DNA from: Palsa-189 sp963803735
Lineage (GTDB): Bacteria; Acidobacteriota; Terriglobia; Acidiferrales; UBA7541
Length of the DNA: 64,000 nt
NCBI GenBank assembly: GCA_963803735.1
Contig: CAWDNV010000007.1
Location: forward strand, 1 to 64,000
Direction: 5' to 3'
Positions within the stretch are counted from its first letter, which is position 1. The number at the start of each line of letters is the position of its first letter. Positions 8,550 to 18,894 of this stretch are shown here, one piece after another. The notes below the pieces were generated by a model that did not search any database, was not told the DNA's origin, and saw only the letters and a list, made by a program, of their open reading frames with translations. The translations under genes were made by a program, and so were the position numbers.

Positions 8550-8583
8550 AGCTACGGCGCGACTATGAAATCGCGCCGTAGCT
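8550..8583. terminator. Perfect 13-bp hairpin between the PEBP and YncE-like genes
   Basis: The arm AGCTACGGCGCGA (8550-8562) is exactly complementary to 8571-8583 across an 8-base loop. It sits just after the stop of the PEBP gene and just before the start of the YncE-like gene, both on the minus strand. No U-tract follows on either strand, so it may be an RNA-stabilising or attenuating hairpin rather than an intrinsic terminator. Confidence 0.5.
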
Positions 8584-8605
8584 CGTCCGTTGAGTGGTTA
8601 TTCGA

Positions 8606-9190
8606 TCATCGTCCAAACAACCCCACGTACGTCGCCTTCCCGACCACGTGCCCGTCCATGGCCTTCAAGAGGTCGGCGCGGGCCGAACCGGCCGCCAGGT
8701 CGAGTTTCGTATCCAGCGCGTAAATTTCAAAAATGTAATGGTGCGGAGTCGCACCGGGAGGCGGGCACGGCGGCTGAAATCCATTGACTTTGCGGATGTT
8801 TACGCCCTGCACGATGCCGTCCGGTGAGGAATCCGGCTTCACTCCCACCGCAACCGATGTGGAAGTCGCAGGGATGTTCCAGAAGATCCAGTGCGTGACA
8901 TCCATGACGCCTTTCATGGGGGCGGCGTCGGTGTCATGCATGATCACGGCGAAACTTGCGGCAGCAGCGGGCGGATTGGTCCAAGAGAGCGCCGGTGAAC
9001 CCGCGTTGGGATCCGCGCAGGAATATTGGGTTGGTATCATGGAGACCTCGGAGTAGGCGGAGCTCATCAACTTGAACTTGGAAGGCGGAGGCGGCGGTGC
9101 TGCAGGTTGTTGTTGTGCAGCCACGCCGGCAACTCCCGCCACCATCAGAAATGCCAGGATAGTGAGCAATTGCACTGATTTGATTCGCAT
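8606..9190 (-). CDS. Secreted YbhB/YbcL-family PEBP (Raf-kinase-inhibitor-like) protein
   Basis: A 194-residue protein with a signal peptide (residues 1-25, cleavage after VAAQ-type site) and a short Pro-rich linker. The PEBP fold is marked by the ligand-pocket residues in AGSPALSWTNPP, IMHDTDA, THWIFWNIP and the family signature PPPGATPHHYIFEIYALD. Bacterial members bind small anions or phospholipid head groups, but the physiological role is unsettled. It follows the S9 peptidase gene by about 100 bases on the same strand. Confidence 0.88.
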   Translation of the reverse strand: MRIKSVQLLTILAFLMVAGVAGVAAQQQPAAPPPPPSKFKLMSSAYSEVSMIPTQYSCADPNAGSPALSWTNPPAAAASFAVIMHDTDAAPMKGVMDVTHWIFWNIPATSTSVAVGVKPDSSPDGIVQGVNIRKVNGFQPPCPPPGATPHHYIFEIYALDTKLDLAAGSARADLLKAMDGHVVGKATYVGLFGR

Positions 9191-9291
9191 AGCGTTTCCT
9201 CCTCAGGTTTCGCTTTGAATTTTCACGACTGCGTGAACAAATCGGTTTTTACACAAAACCTCAAGTTCGCCTTTCGTTCTAGAACAATTCG

Positions 9292-11667
9292 CTACAGATT
9301 CTTGAAAAAAAACTCGGCGATTCGGTTGAATAGCTCAATGCGCGCGGGCGAGTCGCCGATGGAATGGCCACGCCCCGGAAAAATCATCACGTCGGCGGGA
9401 TAGCTTCCGTGGGCAATGAGCGCGTTCAGCACTTCCGACGTATTCGCGAAGTGTACGTTGTCGTCGCCTGTGCCGTGCGCCAACATTAATTTGCCTTTCA
9501 AACTTGCGATCTGGTTCACCGGAGATGAATTCTTGTAAGCTTCGGAATTATCCTGAGGGCGTCCCATATAGCGTTCAGTATAAATGGTGTCATACAAGCG
9601 CCAGTCACTCACTGGCGCAACTGCGACACCGGCCTTGAAAACATCCGGCGCATTGGCCATGGCTTCCAGAGTCATGTATGCGCCGTAGCTCCAACCCCAA
9701 ATCCCAATGCGTGTGCCATCGACATATGCAAGCGATTTCAGAAAGTTGACCCCAGCAAGTTGGTCCTGCAGCTCGACTTTTCCAAGTTGGTGATAAGTCG
9801 ATGTCTCAAATGCATGGCCGCGGTTATAGGATCCGCGATTATCAAGCCGGAATATGATGTAGCCTTTCTCGGCCATCATCTCGAGCCACAGAAAATTGCG
9901 GCCTTCCCAGGCGTTTCTTACATATTGAACTTGAGGACCGCCATACACATCGATCAGCACGGGACACTTTCGAGACGAATCGAATCCGGGGGGCTTGATC
10001 ACCATGGCGTAGAGCTTTGTGCCGTCTTGCCCCGTCACATTTACAAATTCGGGCGGAGAGAGGTGATACTCAGACAGTTCAGGAATCGCATTTTCATTGA
10101 TTGTTGCCACGCGAGTTCCATTTGCACGAAAGAGGCTTTGGCGCGGAGGGGTCATTGAATTCGAGTACGTGTCCTCGAACCCAGAGTGGTCCGGCGCGAA
10201 CAAGACGTGGTGCGTGCCTGCCTCGCGAGTTATTCGCGTGATGCTCTTGTCATGCAGGGAAAGCCCGTAAAGTTGCGTATCCTGCACATCATCCTTGTTC
10301 GATAGAAAATAAATCTCGCCATGGGCTTCGTCGACTTCCGGATGCTTCACTGCGCCGGGACCGAACCCGCTCGTGCCCGTGATCTCCCAATTTCCACTCG
10401 TCAACTGATCCGATTGCTTGCCCGACAGGTCGTAAAGGTAGTAGTGACGAAAGCCGCTGCGTTCGCTGGACCACAAAAACCGCTTGTTGTCCGAGAAGAA
10501 GTAAAGGTCATCGCTGATGTTGATCCAGTATTTGTCTGTGTCCGTCAGGATGGTTTGCGAAGCGCCGGTCGCAGCGTCGCAGAAAAGAAGATCGAGACGA
10601 TTCTGCGCACGGTTAAGACGTTCGATAGCGACGCGCCCGCCATCGTGCAGCCAAACGACGCGCGAGAGATAAACATCGGTATCGGCGCCCGTGTCCATCC
10701 ATTTTGGCTGACTCGGCTGGCCGTCCGCCACGCGGGCCACTCCAACTCGCACAATCGGATTCGGCTCGCCCGCCTGCGGGAAGCGCGAATATTCCAGCGC
10801 GCCAACTGGTGAGCTCATGTCCATAATTGGATAACGTGTGACGGGCCGCTCGTCCATTTCGAGGAACGCAATCTTCGACGAATCCGGCGACCACCAATAG
10901 GCCGTCGTCAAATCGAGTTCCTCCGGGTAAACCCAATCGAGCTTGCCCTTGAGAATTTCTTCGCTGCCGCCGGTGCTAATAGCCTTTGTTTCCCCGGTAG
11001 CGGCGCTTACGACCCAGAGATTCCAATCACGGACGAAGCTTACCCACTTGCCGTCGGGCGAAAATTTTGGATCTTCGATATCTCGGTCTCCGCTGACGAG
11101 CGGCGTCGGCGCCATCCTTTTCAGGTCCAGCAGCACGAGAGAATTGCTGCCTGCGAAAAGCAGCGAGTCGCCGGCCGGAGACCAAAAATAGCTCCCGGGC
11201 TCGACGCGGCCGAGGCCCGTTGCCTGGGTCGACTTCGTCTTTTCGGGGTGAGTAATGGTCTTAAGTGTTTCCGAGTTCACCAGGACCTTGCGCTCTCCTG
11301 TCGCCGCGTCCATCGTCCACAGTTCGGTGCCCGTGTTGCTCCCCTGCGGGCCGCGTACTAGATACGAAATGCGTTTCGAATCCGGGCTCCACTCAATCCC
11401 CGTCGTAGGACTACCGCTCAAACTCGGTTCCCCGTAGATTCGCTCGACGGTAAGTTGTCGGGTTGGATCGGTGTGTGATGGAGCTGTTTGTGCCGAACTT
11501 GCACGGCGAGCGCCGGCGCTTCCTCCACAAACCGTGACAAAGAGGACGAATCCGATAGTGAACGCGCGGGCCATGAACCCAATTTGCCGCTTTTTTATGG
11601 TAAGGATTGTGTGCCGCACAATTTCTCCGAATCGCGGATCGATCGCATGATTTCCCTCCGGCATCAT
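9292..11667 (-). CDS. Dipeptidyl peptidase IV-like S9 serine peptidase
   Basis: A prolyl-oligopeptidase family protein with an N-terminal DPP-IV beta-propeller (about residues 70-500; repeats such as WSPDSKRISYLV and FSPDGKWVSFV) and a C-terminal alpha/beta hydrolase domain. The triad is visible: Ser660 in GWSYGAYM, Asp in GTGDDNVH and His768 in GRGHSI. The Glu pair used by DPP-IV to bind the free N-terminus is likely in LDWVYPEELDL. The open frame starts right after the M16 stop (TAA then ATG). The true start may instead be Met32 (11574), just before the hydrophobic signal segment. It is probably a periplasmic enzyme that trims X-Pro dipeptides from peptides made by its neighbour. Confidence 0.88.
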   Translation of the reverse strand: MMPEGNHAIDPRFGEIVRHTILTIKKRQIGFMARAFTIGFVLFVTVCGGSAGARRASSAQTAPSHTDPTRQLTVERIYGEPSLSGSPTTGIEWSPDSKRISYLVRGPQGSNTGTELWTMDAATGERKVLVNSETLKTITHPEKTKSTQATGLGRVEPGSYFWSPAGDSLLFAGSNSLVLLDLKRMAPTPLVSGDRDIEDPKFSPDGKWVSFVRDWNLWVVSAATGETKAISTGGSEEILKGKLDWVYPEELDLTTAYWWSPDSSKIAFLEMDERPVTRYPIMDMSSPVGALEYSRFPQAGEPNPIVRVGVARVADGQPSQPKWMDTGADTDVYLSRVVWLHDGGRVAIERLNRAQNRLDLLFCDAATGASQTILTDTDKYWINISDDLYFFSDNKRFLWSSERSGFRHYYLYDLSGKQSDQLTSGNWEITGTSGFGPGAVKHPEVDEAHGEIYFLSNKDDVQDTQLYGLSLHDKSITRITREAGTHHVLFAPDHSGFEDTYSNSMTPPRQSLFRANGTRVATINENAIPELSEYHLSPPEFVNVTGQDGTKLYAMVIKPPGFDSSRKCPVLIDVYGGPQVQYVRNAWEGRNFLWLEMMAEKGYIIFRLDNRGSYNRGHAFETSTYHQLGKVELQDQLAGVNFLKSLAYVDGTRIGIWGWSYGAYMTLEAMANAPDVFKAGVAVAPVSDWRLYDTIYTERYMGRPQDNSEAYKNSSPVNQIASLKGKLMLAHGTGDDNVHFANTSEVLNALIAHGSYPADVMIFPGRGHSIGDSPARIELFNRIAEFFFKNL

Positions 11668-14333
11668 TTATTCAGGCGCCAGGCCACGGATAATCTGGAC
11701 GAATCCATCGGGACGAACCCATTTATCGAAGGCGGCTCGAACTTGATCCGCGGTCATTGAGAAATACAGCTTCGCGGCGCTTAGGGGTTCGTCGAGCGGC
11801 AGGCCCATCTGAGCGCGTGCGAGCAGCCCTCCCGCCACGCTGTCTTCGCTCGATTCCGTCAGCGGAATCTGCCGCAACAGCAGCGCCTTCGCCTGCTGGA
11901 GTTCGCCAGGTGTGACGTTTTCCTTCTGCATGGAGACCAAATCGCGCTGGATCAGTTCCCTGGCCTTCGACACGTTCTTTGGGTCGCACGCGTACGTAAC
12001 GGTATAGGTCGTTCTCGTCTTCTGCGCATTCAGGCGAACGTCCACGTTGTACACGTACCCGTTGACTTGCCGCAGGTCATGGTAAAGACGAGTCGCGTAA
12101 AAGCCCCCTCCAAGAACATGGTTGGCAAGCTGCAGAGGGTAATAATCGGAGTCGAATCGCGTAATCTCGATCATTTCGGAGAGGTTTACCGAATCTTGCA
12201 GCTCGCTCGGATCGGGGACATTCGCGGCCGTTGATTTGTTCAGTGGCACGCGAGGAAGCTCAACCTCCGGTTTGGGACCCGCAGCCTTCCATGTTCCAAA
12301 CCATTTCTCAATTACGCCCTTGGCTTCGTCGGGGGTGATGTCGCCGATCACCACGATGGTTGCGAGATCCGGCCGGATCGCCTTGGAATAATACTGCTTT
12401 ACGTCGTCGAGGGTCAGCGAGGAAACCGTCTGTGGGGTTGTTTCCCGAAGAGCGGGATCGCCTTCGGGAAGCAAGGCGGTATTGAGGGCGCGTCCAGCGC
12501 GGTATCCAGGACTCTTCATTCTGCCGGAAACGAACTGGGCGGTTTCCGGTTTGATAACATTGAATGCTTCGCTGGGAAGCGCGGGATTCAATTCGTTATC
12601 CGCCAGCAATTGAACTCCTCGCGAAAAATCCTGTTTCAGAACCTGTAGGGAGAAGCTGAATCCAGCCGATTCGTCGGCCGCAATATCATCGAGCGCTTTC
12701 TGGAATGCCAGTCTGTCCAAGCTCTTCGTGCCATAGGAAAACATATCGTTGAGAACGTCACTGACCCCATCCTTGCCCGGCGCCGTTTCGACTTGAGGCT
12801 CGTGACGGATACTGCCGAGCACCGTGATCGTGGGAGTGATTTTCAGCGTTCTGACAATGAGCCGGATGCCATTGGACAAAGTATTGTCCGCGGCGGGAGG
12901 CGGAGACGCAGGCAACTCGACGGTCAGCAGACGAGAACCGGCCCATGAAGGCAAATCCACCGGCTTCGTGGGTGCGGACGTCAATTGTTCGCCGCCCCCG
13001 AATCCCTTGGAAGCCACGGCCTCGCCGGAAGGAGCAGGTTTCAATTCCGCCGAGATCGAGTTTTGCTCGACGAGGTATTGTTTCGCAACCCGATTCACAT
13101 CTGCCGCCGTGACGCGTCTCATGGCCTCGACATCGTCGTCAGGGGAGTTGCGCCCCTTCGCGGCCAGTGCGTCCGACCACTCCGCGGCCAATCCCGGAAT
13201 GGAGTTGCGGCGAAATTCTTCGCCTGCGATTTCCCGGCGCTTTGAAGCTTCTACCAGTTCCGGAGGCACGCCATTGGCGGCGTAATCAGCCAGAATCTTG
13301 CGCATCTCCGCGATCACGGGCGGAGCGTTTCCGTCCGCGGGCAAAACGGCAACGGAGTACGCCACGCTAGCCTTAGCATATGCCTCCGCAAAGCCGAATT
13401 CTGTCTGTAGCGCCTTGCCCTGGGGAACCATCGCATACAAATTGCCCGTTGGCTTGATAGAACGTCGCCCAAAATTTGCGCTGCCGCGAAATCCGGGCTG
13501 TCGGTTCCAGGCATCCGGAAAGCGACAAACGCCAGAAGATAAGGCAGATTGCTGTCCAACGTGAACGATTCCGGCTTTACCGGTTGCAGACTGATCGCGG
13601 GCCGCGGCGGCAGCGATTTCTTGGGTATGTTTCCGTAGAACTCCTTGACCCTTGCCGCCGTCGCGCTCGGGTCCACATCCCCGGCAATCACCAGTATCGC
13701 GTTGTTGGGCGCATACCACTTCTTGTAAAAATCTTTCAGCATCTCGCCTGTAGTCGCGTCGAAGGATTCTTTCGTTCCCAGAGCGTCGTGGCTGTAGACA
13801 GTTCCCGAGAACATGTCTTCATTCAAACGTGTGGTGAATTTGTAAGTCGGATTCGATAAATCGCGCGCCACTTCCTGTTCGATGGCGGGCTTCTCCTGGG
13901 CCCATTCGCCCTGCGAATCTTGAATGTCCCGCATGCAGTCAGCGTCAACCCGCAGCGCGATGTCCAGATCCGCAGCGGGAACGGTCGTGAAGTATTGAGT
14001 GATGTTCTGCTGCGTGTCGGCGTTGCCAAAGCCGCCCAGTTGGGCAAAAATCGCGGAAATCTGGTCCGCCGACAACGAAGAGCAACCCCTGAACGCCATG
14101 TGCTCCTGCGCATGAGCCATGCCCGGAAAACCGTCGGGAGTTTCGTTGCCTCCGACGACGTAATTCTGCTCCACTGTGACAACCGGAGCGAGCGGGTCGC
14201 GAACAATCACGACTCGCAATCCATTGTCTAGGGTCGCGCGAGTAACGTTGGTGTCTACCACCGGTTTCTCTTGCGCGAACGGCAGTGATGCAGCGATAAA
14301 AACGACGGCCAATACTCTGAATGTTGCAGACAA
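11668..14333 (-). pseudogene. M16 zinc metallopeptidase (pitrilysin family) with one frameshift
   Basis: Two overlapping frames form one M16 protein of about 890 residues. The 5' frame carries the inverted zinc motif H-x-x-E-H (HAQEH) and the downstream Glu region AIEQEVARD. It goes out of frame after ILGDVLSS. The 3' frame resumes with GNLYAMVPQGKAL and contains the second, inactive M16 domain. Adding one G in the GGG run at 13445-13447 (minus strand CAACGGGCAAT) restores the full reading frame. The best start is a TTG at 14333 with GGAGGTG seven bases upstream, directly before a signal peptide (LSATFRVLAVVFIAASLPF). The single homopolymer event could be real or a sequencing error. Confidence 0.85.
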
Positions 14334-14370
14334 CTGAACACCTCCGGCAATGGGCAGTTCGGCCTTACTT

Positions 14371-14784
14371 TTATTTCGACGCGCCGTGGCCGCAGCATGT
14401 TGCACAACTCCGGCATAGGCGCCGATTGAGCCAGTGAGAACCCGCAACCATCGTGGCCCCGGAGGCTTGCAGGTAGTGCATTGTCGCTGAACCTTTCAAC
14501 AGGCAAATTGCCACCACGATGGCGAGAATACCTGCTACCGCGACGCCCACGGGAAGGCAGTTCCGGTGTAACGCAATGCCTCCTCGGTGTGCCCGAAGGG
14601 CGATAACTGCTGCGAGCAATACCATCGTCCAGTCAACCCATGCGGAGTCGAGCCATGCCAATCCAAGCGCGGGCAGTGCCATCAGGACTAATGGCAGAGC
14701 GGCACAGTGCACCGCACAAGCGATCGAGGCCGTCATCCCCGCCCGATCCAGAACTTCCCTTGAGTTTATTTCAGCATGTTCCAT
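14371..14784 (-). CDS. MerC-family small membrane protein
   Basis: The start is the ATG at 14784, with GGAGGA upstream, giving 137 residues. The first membrane helix contains ACAVHCAALPLVLMALPALGL, which matches MerC proteins, where the Cys pair in helix 1 binds and passes Hg(II) or a related soft metal inward. There are about four helices. The C-terminus is Cys-rich (CRSCATCCGHGASK), as expected for a cytoplasmic metal hand-over site. No merA, merR, merT or merP is present. The adjacent P1B-type ATPase with a non-standard membrane motif suggests another metal, or detoxification by uptake and re-export. Confidence 0.75.
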   Translation of the reverse strand: MEHAEINSREVLDRAGMTASIACAVHCAALPLVLMALPALGLAWLDSAWVDWTMVLLAAVIALRAHRGGIALHRNCLPVGVAVAGILAIVVAICLLKGSATMHYLQASGATMVAGSHWLNRRLCRSCATCCGHGASK

Positions 14785-14866
14785 TCGTTTGGCTATCCTC
14801 CGTGGATTTTTAAACTCTACGCAGCAAAGTCTCCGCGATGCTTCCCGCCGACCGGACCATGAGTCA

Positions 14867-16876
14867 TCATGTTTTGATCTCGGAGGCGGGCACCACATCA
14901 CCTCCGTTATCCGGGAGCCGTTCGCGAGCGCTTGGGCGCGCCACAGGTCGCACCGGCTCGTCGTGATTGCCGAATTTCAGTATTCGAGCGCTGTTTGCAA
15001 CCACCGCAAACACAGCCAAACTCTGCGCCAATGCTCCGGTGAGCGGATCTAGAATTCCTCGTGCTGCCAATGCAATAAGCACCACTGAAAGCCCAAACGC
15101 GAGCCAAACGTTCTGGCCGATGATGCTTCGCGTGGTGTCAGCCAAGCCAATGAGTTTGGGAAGTCGCCCAAGATCCGTCCCTAGAAGTGCAACATCTGCT
15201 CCTCCGAGAGCGACTTCGTTGAGCTCGGCGCCAATTGCTACTCCCACATCGGCCCCTCCGAGTGCGGGTGCGTCGTTCACGCCGTCTCCGACCATCATGA
15301 CGGTGCGTCCCGCTGCCTGCTCGGCGCGGACCATGTCCAGTTTTTGAGCAGGAAGTACTTCGGCGACGACTTCGTCCATTCCAAGCGCCTCTCCCACTTC
15401 TCGAGCCGCTGCCGCACGATCACCCGTCAGTAGTACCAGGCGATTAATTCCCAGAGCCCTTATGGCTGCAAGCGCTTCACGAGCTTCAGCACGTGGCTTG
15501 TCACGGAGCATAAAGCGGCCGAGGCACCGCCCACCAAAGGCTACCCAGACCTGCGATATATCTTCGTCAGTTTCCGATCCAACATTGATGCCTAGCTGCT
15601 TGAGCAGAGCCTTACGTCCCAAGACCGCTTGCTGGCCATCGATCAAAGCCACGACGCCGAGCCCCGGTTTCTCCTGGAGATCCTTGGGAGGGGCACTAGC
15701 GATTCCACGCGCTAGAGCCTCGGCTACAACGGCGCGCGAAACAGGATGCAAGGAACCAAATCCGCACGTCGCCGCCACGGCGAGCAGCCTCTCCTCAGAT
15801 TCGCCCTGCACAGGTTGGATATGCGTCACAGCCGGAGCACCGACTGTAACGGTGCCAGTCTTGTCGAGAATCAATGTGTCGACGTCGGAAGCGCGCTCGA
15901 GGAAATCTGCGCTCTTAATGAGGATGCGGAGCCGCGTCGCCACGGTCATCGCAGCCACCACCGCTGCTGGGCCAGCCACCACAAGCGCCGTAGGAGTTGC
16001 GACGACGAGGACAGCAATGGCGCGCGAAAGCTCATTCGTGAAAAACAACGTGGTACCCGCCACAGTGAGCACCAGTGGCAGCCAGACTCCGGCGCGGCGC
16101 TCGAAGAGCCGGAGCAATGGGACCGAAGTCCGCTCCACGTCGGCAAGGAGCTGAACCACCCTCCCGAGAACTGTATCGGCGCCCGCCCCGCGCACCCGGA
16201 TCTTGAGCAACCCATCGATTGCCACGGTCCCGGCGAATACAGGGCTGCCGGGCCCCACATCCTCGTGGAGGGACTCTCCCGTGATGGCGGATTGATCCAC
16301 CGCAGCTCGTCCCTCAATCACGGTTCCATCTACTGCGATTCTCTCGCCGGGCCGCACGAGGATCTCGTCGCCGGGCACAAGACTGTTCGGATCGACGCGC
16401 TCCTCAATGCCGTTGCGCCACTTCACCGCTTGGCGCGCGGCAAGCGCGCGAATTCCGTCGATGGCAGCCCGGGCCCCGAGAGAACTCCTCTCTTCAAAGA
16501 GGCGCCCTAATTCAAGGAAGAGTGGAATTAAGGTGGCAGTCGCGAAGGCACCACTCGCGGCGGCTGCGAGGACGGCAATGGCAACGAGCTGGTCGGTCGC
16601 TCGGCGCGTGTCTCCTGTTACGATGCCGCGAAGGCCCGAAATAAGAGTCGGTATGCCTACGACGGCGGCCGCCAAGCCTCGGCAAAGCTCTCCCAGCTGC
16701 CACTGGTCAGGCATTAGATGCACAAGCAGCGTACCGAGGGCGAGAAGGCCAATACCAACAAGTCCGGCCCCGAGCCTCGTGCTGATTCGGCGGCGCTCTT
16801 CGGGAGCGAGGCTCGTAGGCAGACCCTCATTATTCGAAGCAATTAGATCGAGCGCAACATCACTCATTCCAGACAA
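14867..16876 (-). CDS. P1B-type heavy-metal ATPase with Thr-Pro-Thr in place of Cys-Pro-Cys
   Basis: A 669-residue ion pump without an N-terminal metal-binding HMA domain. All catalytic motifs are intact: TGES at 199-202, the phosphorylated Asp338 in DKTGT, the P1B-specific His-Pro at 377-378 (SLHPVS), and GDGVNDAP at 530-537. The transport motif in the sixth membrane helix, normally CPC, CPH or SPC, reads Ala-Thr-Pro-Thr-Ala (T294-P295-T296). It therefore has no Cys ligand there, and its substrate cannot be taken as Cu, Zn, Cd or Pb by analogy. It follows the third SPFH gene by 30 bases and precedes MerC by 82, so it is probably in one transcript with them. Confidence 0.88.
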   Translation of the reverse strand: MSGMSDVALDLIASNNEGLPTSLAPEERRRISTRLGAGLVGIGLLALGTLLVHLMPDQWQLGELCRGLAAAVVGIPTLISGLRGIVTGDTRRATDQLVAIAVLAAAASGAFATATLIPLFLELGRLFEERSSLGARAAIDGIRALAARQAVKWRNGIEERVDPNSLVPGDEILVRPGERIAVDGTVIEGRAAVDQSAITGESLHEDVGPGSPVFAGTVAIDGLLKIRVRGAGADTVLGRVVQLLADVERTSVPLLRLFERRAGVWLPLVLTVAGTTLFFTNELSRAIAVLVVATPTALVVAGPAAVVAAMTVATRLRILIKSADFLERASDVDTLILDKTGTVTVGAPAVTHIQPVQGESEERLLAVAATCGFGSLHPVSRAVVAEALARGIASAPPKDLQEKPGLGVVALIDGQQAVLGRKALLKQLGINVGSETDEDISQVWVAFGGRCLGRFMLRDKPRAEAREALAAIRALGINRLVLLTGDRAAAAREVGEALGMDEVVAEVLPAQKLDMVRAEQAAGRTVMMVGDGVNDAPALGGADVGVAIGAELNEVALGGADVALLGTDLGRLPKLIGLADTTRSIIGQNVWLAFGLSVVLIALAARGILDPLTGALAQSLAVFAVVANSARILKFGNHDEPVRPVARPSARERLPDNGGDVVPASEIKT

Positions 16877-16906
16877 ACTCCCTTCTTGACGGCGCTCGCC
16901 GGTGGG

Positions 16907-18007
16907 CTAATTTCCGCTACCGGATGGCCCAACCGTAATACGCATACCCTGGTAGGTGCGTCCAACTGGGGGCGGTATCCACCGAACTTTGCTGGCATTG
17001 GAAAGCGCCTGATCCACGGCATCCCGATAGAGGCGCTCGCGAACAACTCCTGGATTGGCACGATATTCCCGATCAAGAGCCCGAAACGCCCCAGCATTGC
17101 CATTCGCCGTGGCCAGATCGTTGGAGCTGGTGCCACGGGCAGCCTGCAGCAAGGAGTCCGCTGCGGCCTGAGCACTGGGGATTATGTTCTCGGCATAGGC
17201 CTGGGCATCCTTCTTACTCGTTTCCGCGCCGATGAAAGAACTCTGCACGGCATCAAAATCTTCGGCTAAGGCATACGGGGGGCTCAGACGCGTAAGTTCG
17301 AGCGACGATAACTCAAGGCCCGAATGGGAAGCATCCAGGCCCGCTTGTGTGCGTCGCGCGGTGATAGCAATGAGGTCCTTACGTCCATCCGAGAGTACGC
17401 GGTCGACCCCCATCTCACCCAGCGAACGAACCATTGCGGCCGAAACTTCAACGCGGAGCACGTCCTCGGCCTTAGGCCCGTAAAATGCCCATTCGGCCGG
17501 CTCACGCACGCGGTAGCGGGCCACCATCTCCACATGGACAATGTTTTCGTCCCCTGTGAGCGCGTAGCCCTGCGTCAGCGGATCGAGGGTTGCTGCATTA
17601 GCCGTGGCCTCGCCGGGTTCCGCGTCTTCATCTTCACCCTCACCCTGGGGGACTGGACCTCTCGGAGCCGCACTGCTCTGCGCCGAGTACTCGCCTGCCG
17701 CGAGAGTAGTTACAGGAACTTCCCAAACGCGCTTCACCTGTACACGGACGACCTCGTCCACCGGCCGCGGAAACGCGAAGAGGAGACCCGGCCCATGTTG
17801 CTGCAATGCGGGTATTTCCCCGACGAGGTGCCCCCAGCGCAGAACCACCGCCACTTCGTCCGACCTCACGACTGTAATCCCGGACAACAAGTAAAGAACC
17901 GCCATGATGCCGACCCACCAGTGCATCCGCTGCCACGCCCCATCGAGGACGCGCGATAGGGGCGCGACAAACTGACCAATCTCCGAGGGTGATTTCTGTT
18001 TTCTCAC
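16907..18007 (-). CDS. SPFH/Band 7 membrane protein, HflK-like
   Basis: A 366-residue protein with one N-terminal membrane anchor (residues 31-48, WWVGIMAVLYLLSGITVV) followed by a periplasmic Band 7 domain beginning VRSDEVAVVLRWGHLVGE. An acidic Gly/Glu-rich insert occurs at about 115-140. The C-terminal half is the long helical arm (YAENIIPSAQAAADSLLQAA) that packs HflK/HflC cages. Its start overlaps the previous gene's stop as ATGA. HflK-type proteins form ring cages around membrane enzymes such as FtsH. Here the neighbour is a P-type ATPase, and no ftsH is in the window. Confidence 0.82.
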   Translation of the reverse strand: MRKQKSPSEIGQFVAPLSRVLDGAWQRMHWWVGIMAVLYLLSGITVVRSDEVAVVLRWGHLVGEIPALQQHGPGLLFAFPRPVDEVVRVQVKRVWEVPVTTLAAGEYSAQSSAAPRGPVPQGEGEDEDAEPGEATANAATLDPLTQGYALTGDENIVHVEMVARYRVREPAEWAFYGPKAEDVLRVEVSAAMVRSLGEMGVDRVLSDGRKDLIAITARRTQAGLDASHSGLELSSLELTRLSPPYALAEDFDAVQSSFIGAETSKKDAQAYAENIIPSAQAAADSLLQAARGTSSNDLATANGNAGAFRALDREYRANPGVVRERLYRDAVDQALSNASKVRWIPPPVGRTYQGMRITVGPSGSGN

Positions 18008-18894
18008 TTGCCTTCCTTGTTCTGCAGAAGAGAAAAAGGCTCGGAATCCGTGCGGAGAATCAGCGATGTACCCGACGTAACGAGCTTGTCGAGTGAATCT
18101 AGGGAGCGCGTGAAGCGGTAGAGTTCCGGATCGATTCGGTGAGCATCAGCGTAGATCTTTGCAACCTGCGCTGCCGATTCGCCGACGATGCGCGCCTGCT
18201 CTTCGGCGCTTTTGGCGTGAATGCGCGCGGCTTCGAGGTCGGCCTCGGAACGAATCTTGCTTGCCTCGCGCTGCCCTTCGGCGTCGAACTTGGCTGCAAA
18301 TTGATGGCGCTCCGCGCGCATCTGCTGGAACACCGCCGTTACATTTTCCTCTGGAAGCGCCAACCGTTCCAACCGAATCTGCTCGATGGCGACGCCGTAG
18401 TTGCGTAGTGCCATCGGTGCCGTCGACCCGAGCAACTCGGATTCGATTTGATCTACTTGCAGATCGCCGGGGTTCGTGGACACCAGCGCGGACAGGTCAT
18501 GCCCTCCCAATGTCCCGATGGCTGCATTGGTCATCAAGCCGTCAAGTTTGCCCTCCGCTGCGCCCTCGTTGCCTATCGCTTGAGTGAAAGTAAGCGGGTC
18601 TCCAATCCTCCATACGACGAACGAGCGCGCGATGATGTTCTTTTTGTCGCGCGTGAGCATCTCCGTCTGGCCCGTCTCATACACTCGCCTGCGCATGTCG
18701 AGCGTTATCTGCGCATCAATGGGCCACGGAAGTTTCCAATGAAGGCCGGCCTGGGTAGCGGCCCGTAGGGGGCGTCCGAAACGTGTGATCAGCACCGCCT
18801 GTCCTTCTTTCACGACCACCGCGGTTGCGCTAAAAAAAATCGCCGCGAGAGCCAATGTACCGACGACCGCGCGCAACCATCGTTGCGTACTCAT
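18004..18894 (-). CDS. SPFH/Band 7 membrane protein, HflC-like
   Basis: Using the ATG at 18894 (which overlaps the preceding stop as ATGA), the product has 296 residues. Residues 5-25 are a membrane anchor, followed directly by VVVKEGQAVLITRFGRPLR, the HflC-type start of the Band 7 domain. The arm EGQREASKIRSEADLEAARIHAKSAEEQA is the conserved HflC coiled coil. The C-terminal segment DPELYRFTRSLDSLDKL also matches HflC. With the flanking HflK-like proteins, it should form a hetero-oligomeric cage in the inner membrane. Confidence 0.85.
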   Translation of the reverse strand: MSTQRWLRAVVGTLALAAIFFSATAVVVKEGQAVLITRFGRPLRAATQAGLHWKLPWPIDAQITLDMRRRVYETGQTEMLTRDKKNIIARSFVVWRIGDPLTFTQAIGNEGAAEGKLDGLMTNAAIGTLGGHDLSALVSTNPGDLQVDQIESELLGSTAPMALRNYGVAIEQIRLERLALPEENVTAVFQQMRAERHQFAAKFDAEGQREASKIRSEADLEAARIHAKSAEEQARIVGESAAQVAKIYADAHRIDPELYRFTRSLDSLDKLVTSGTSLILRTDSEPFSLLQNKEGK

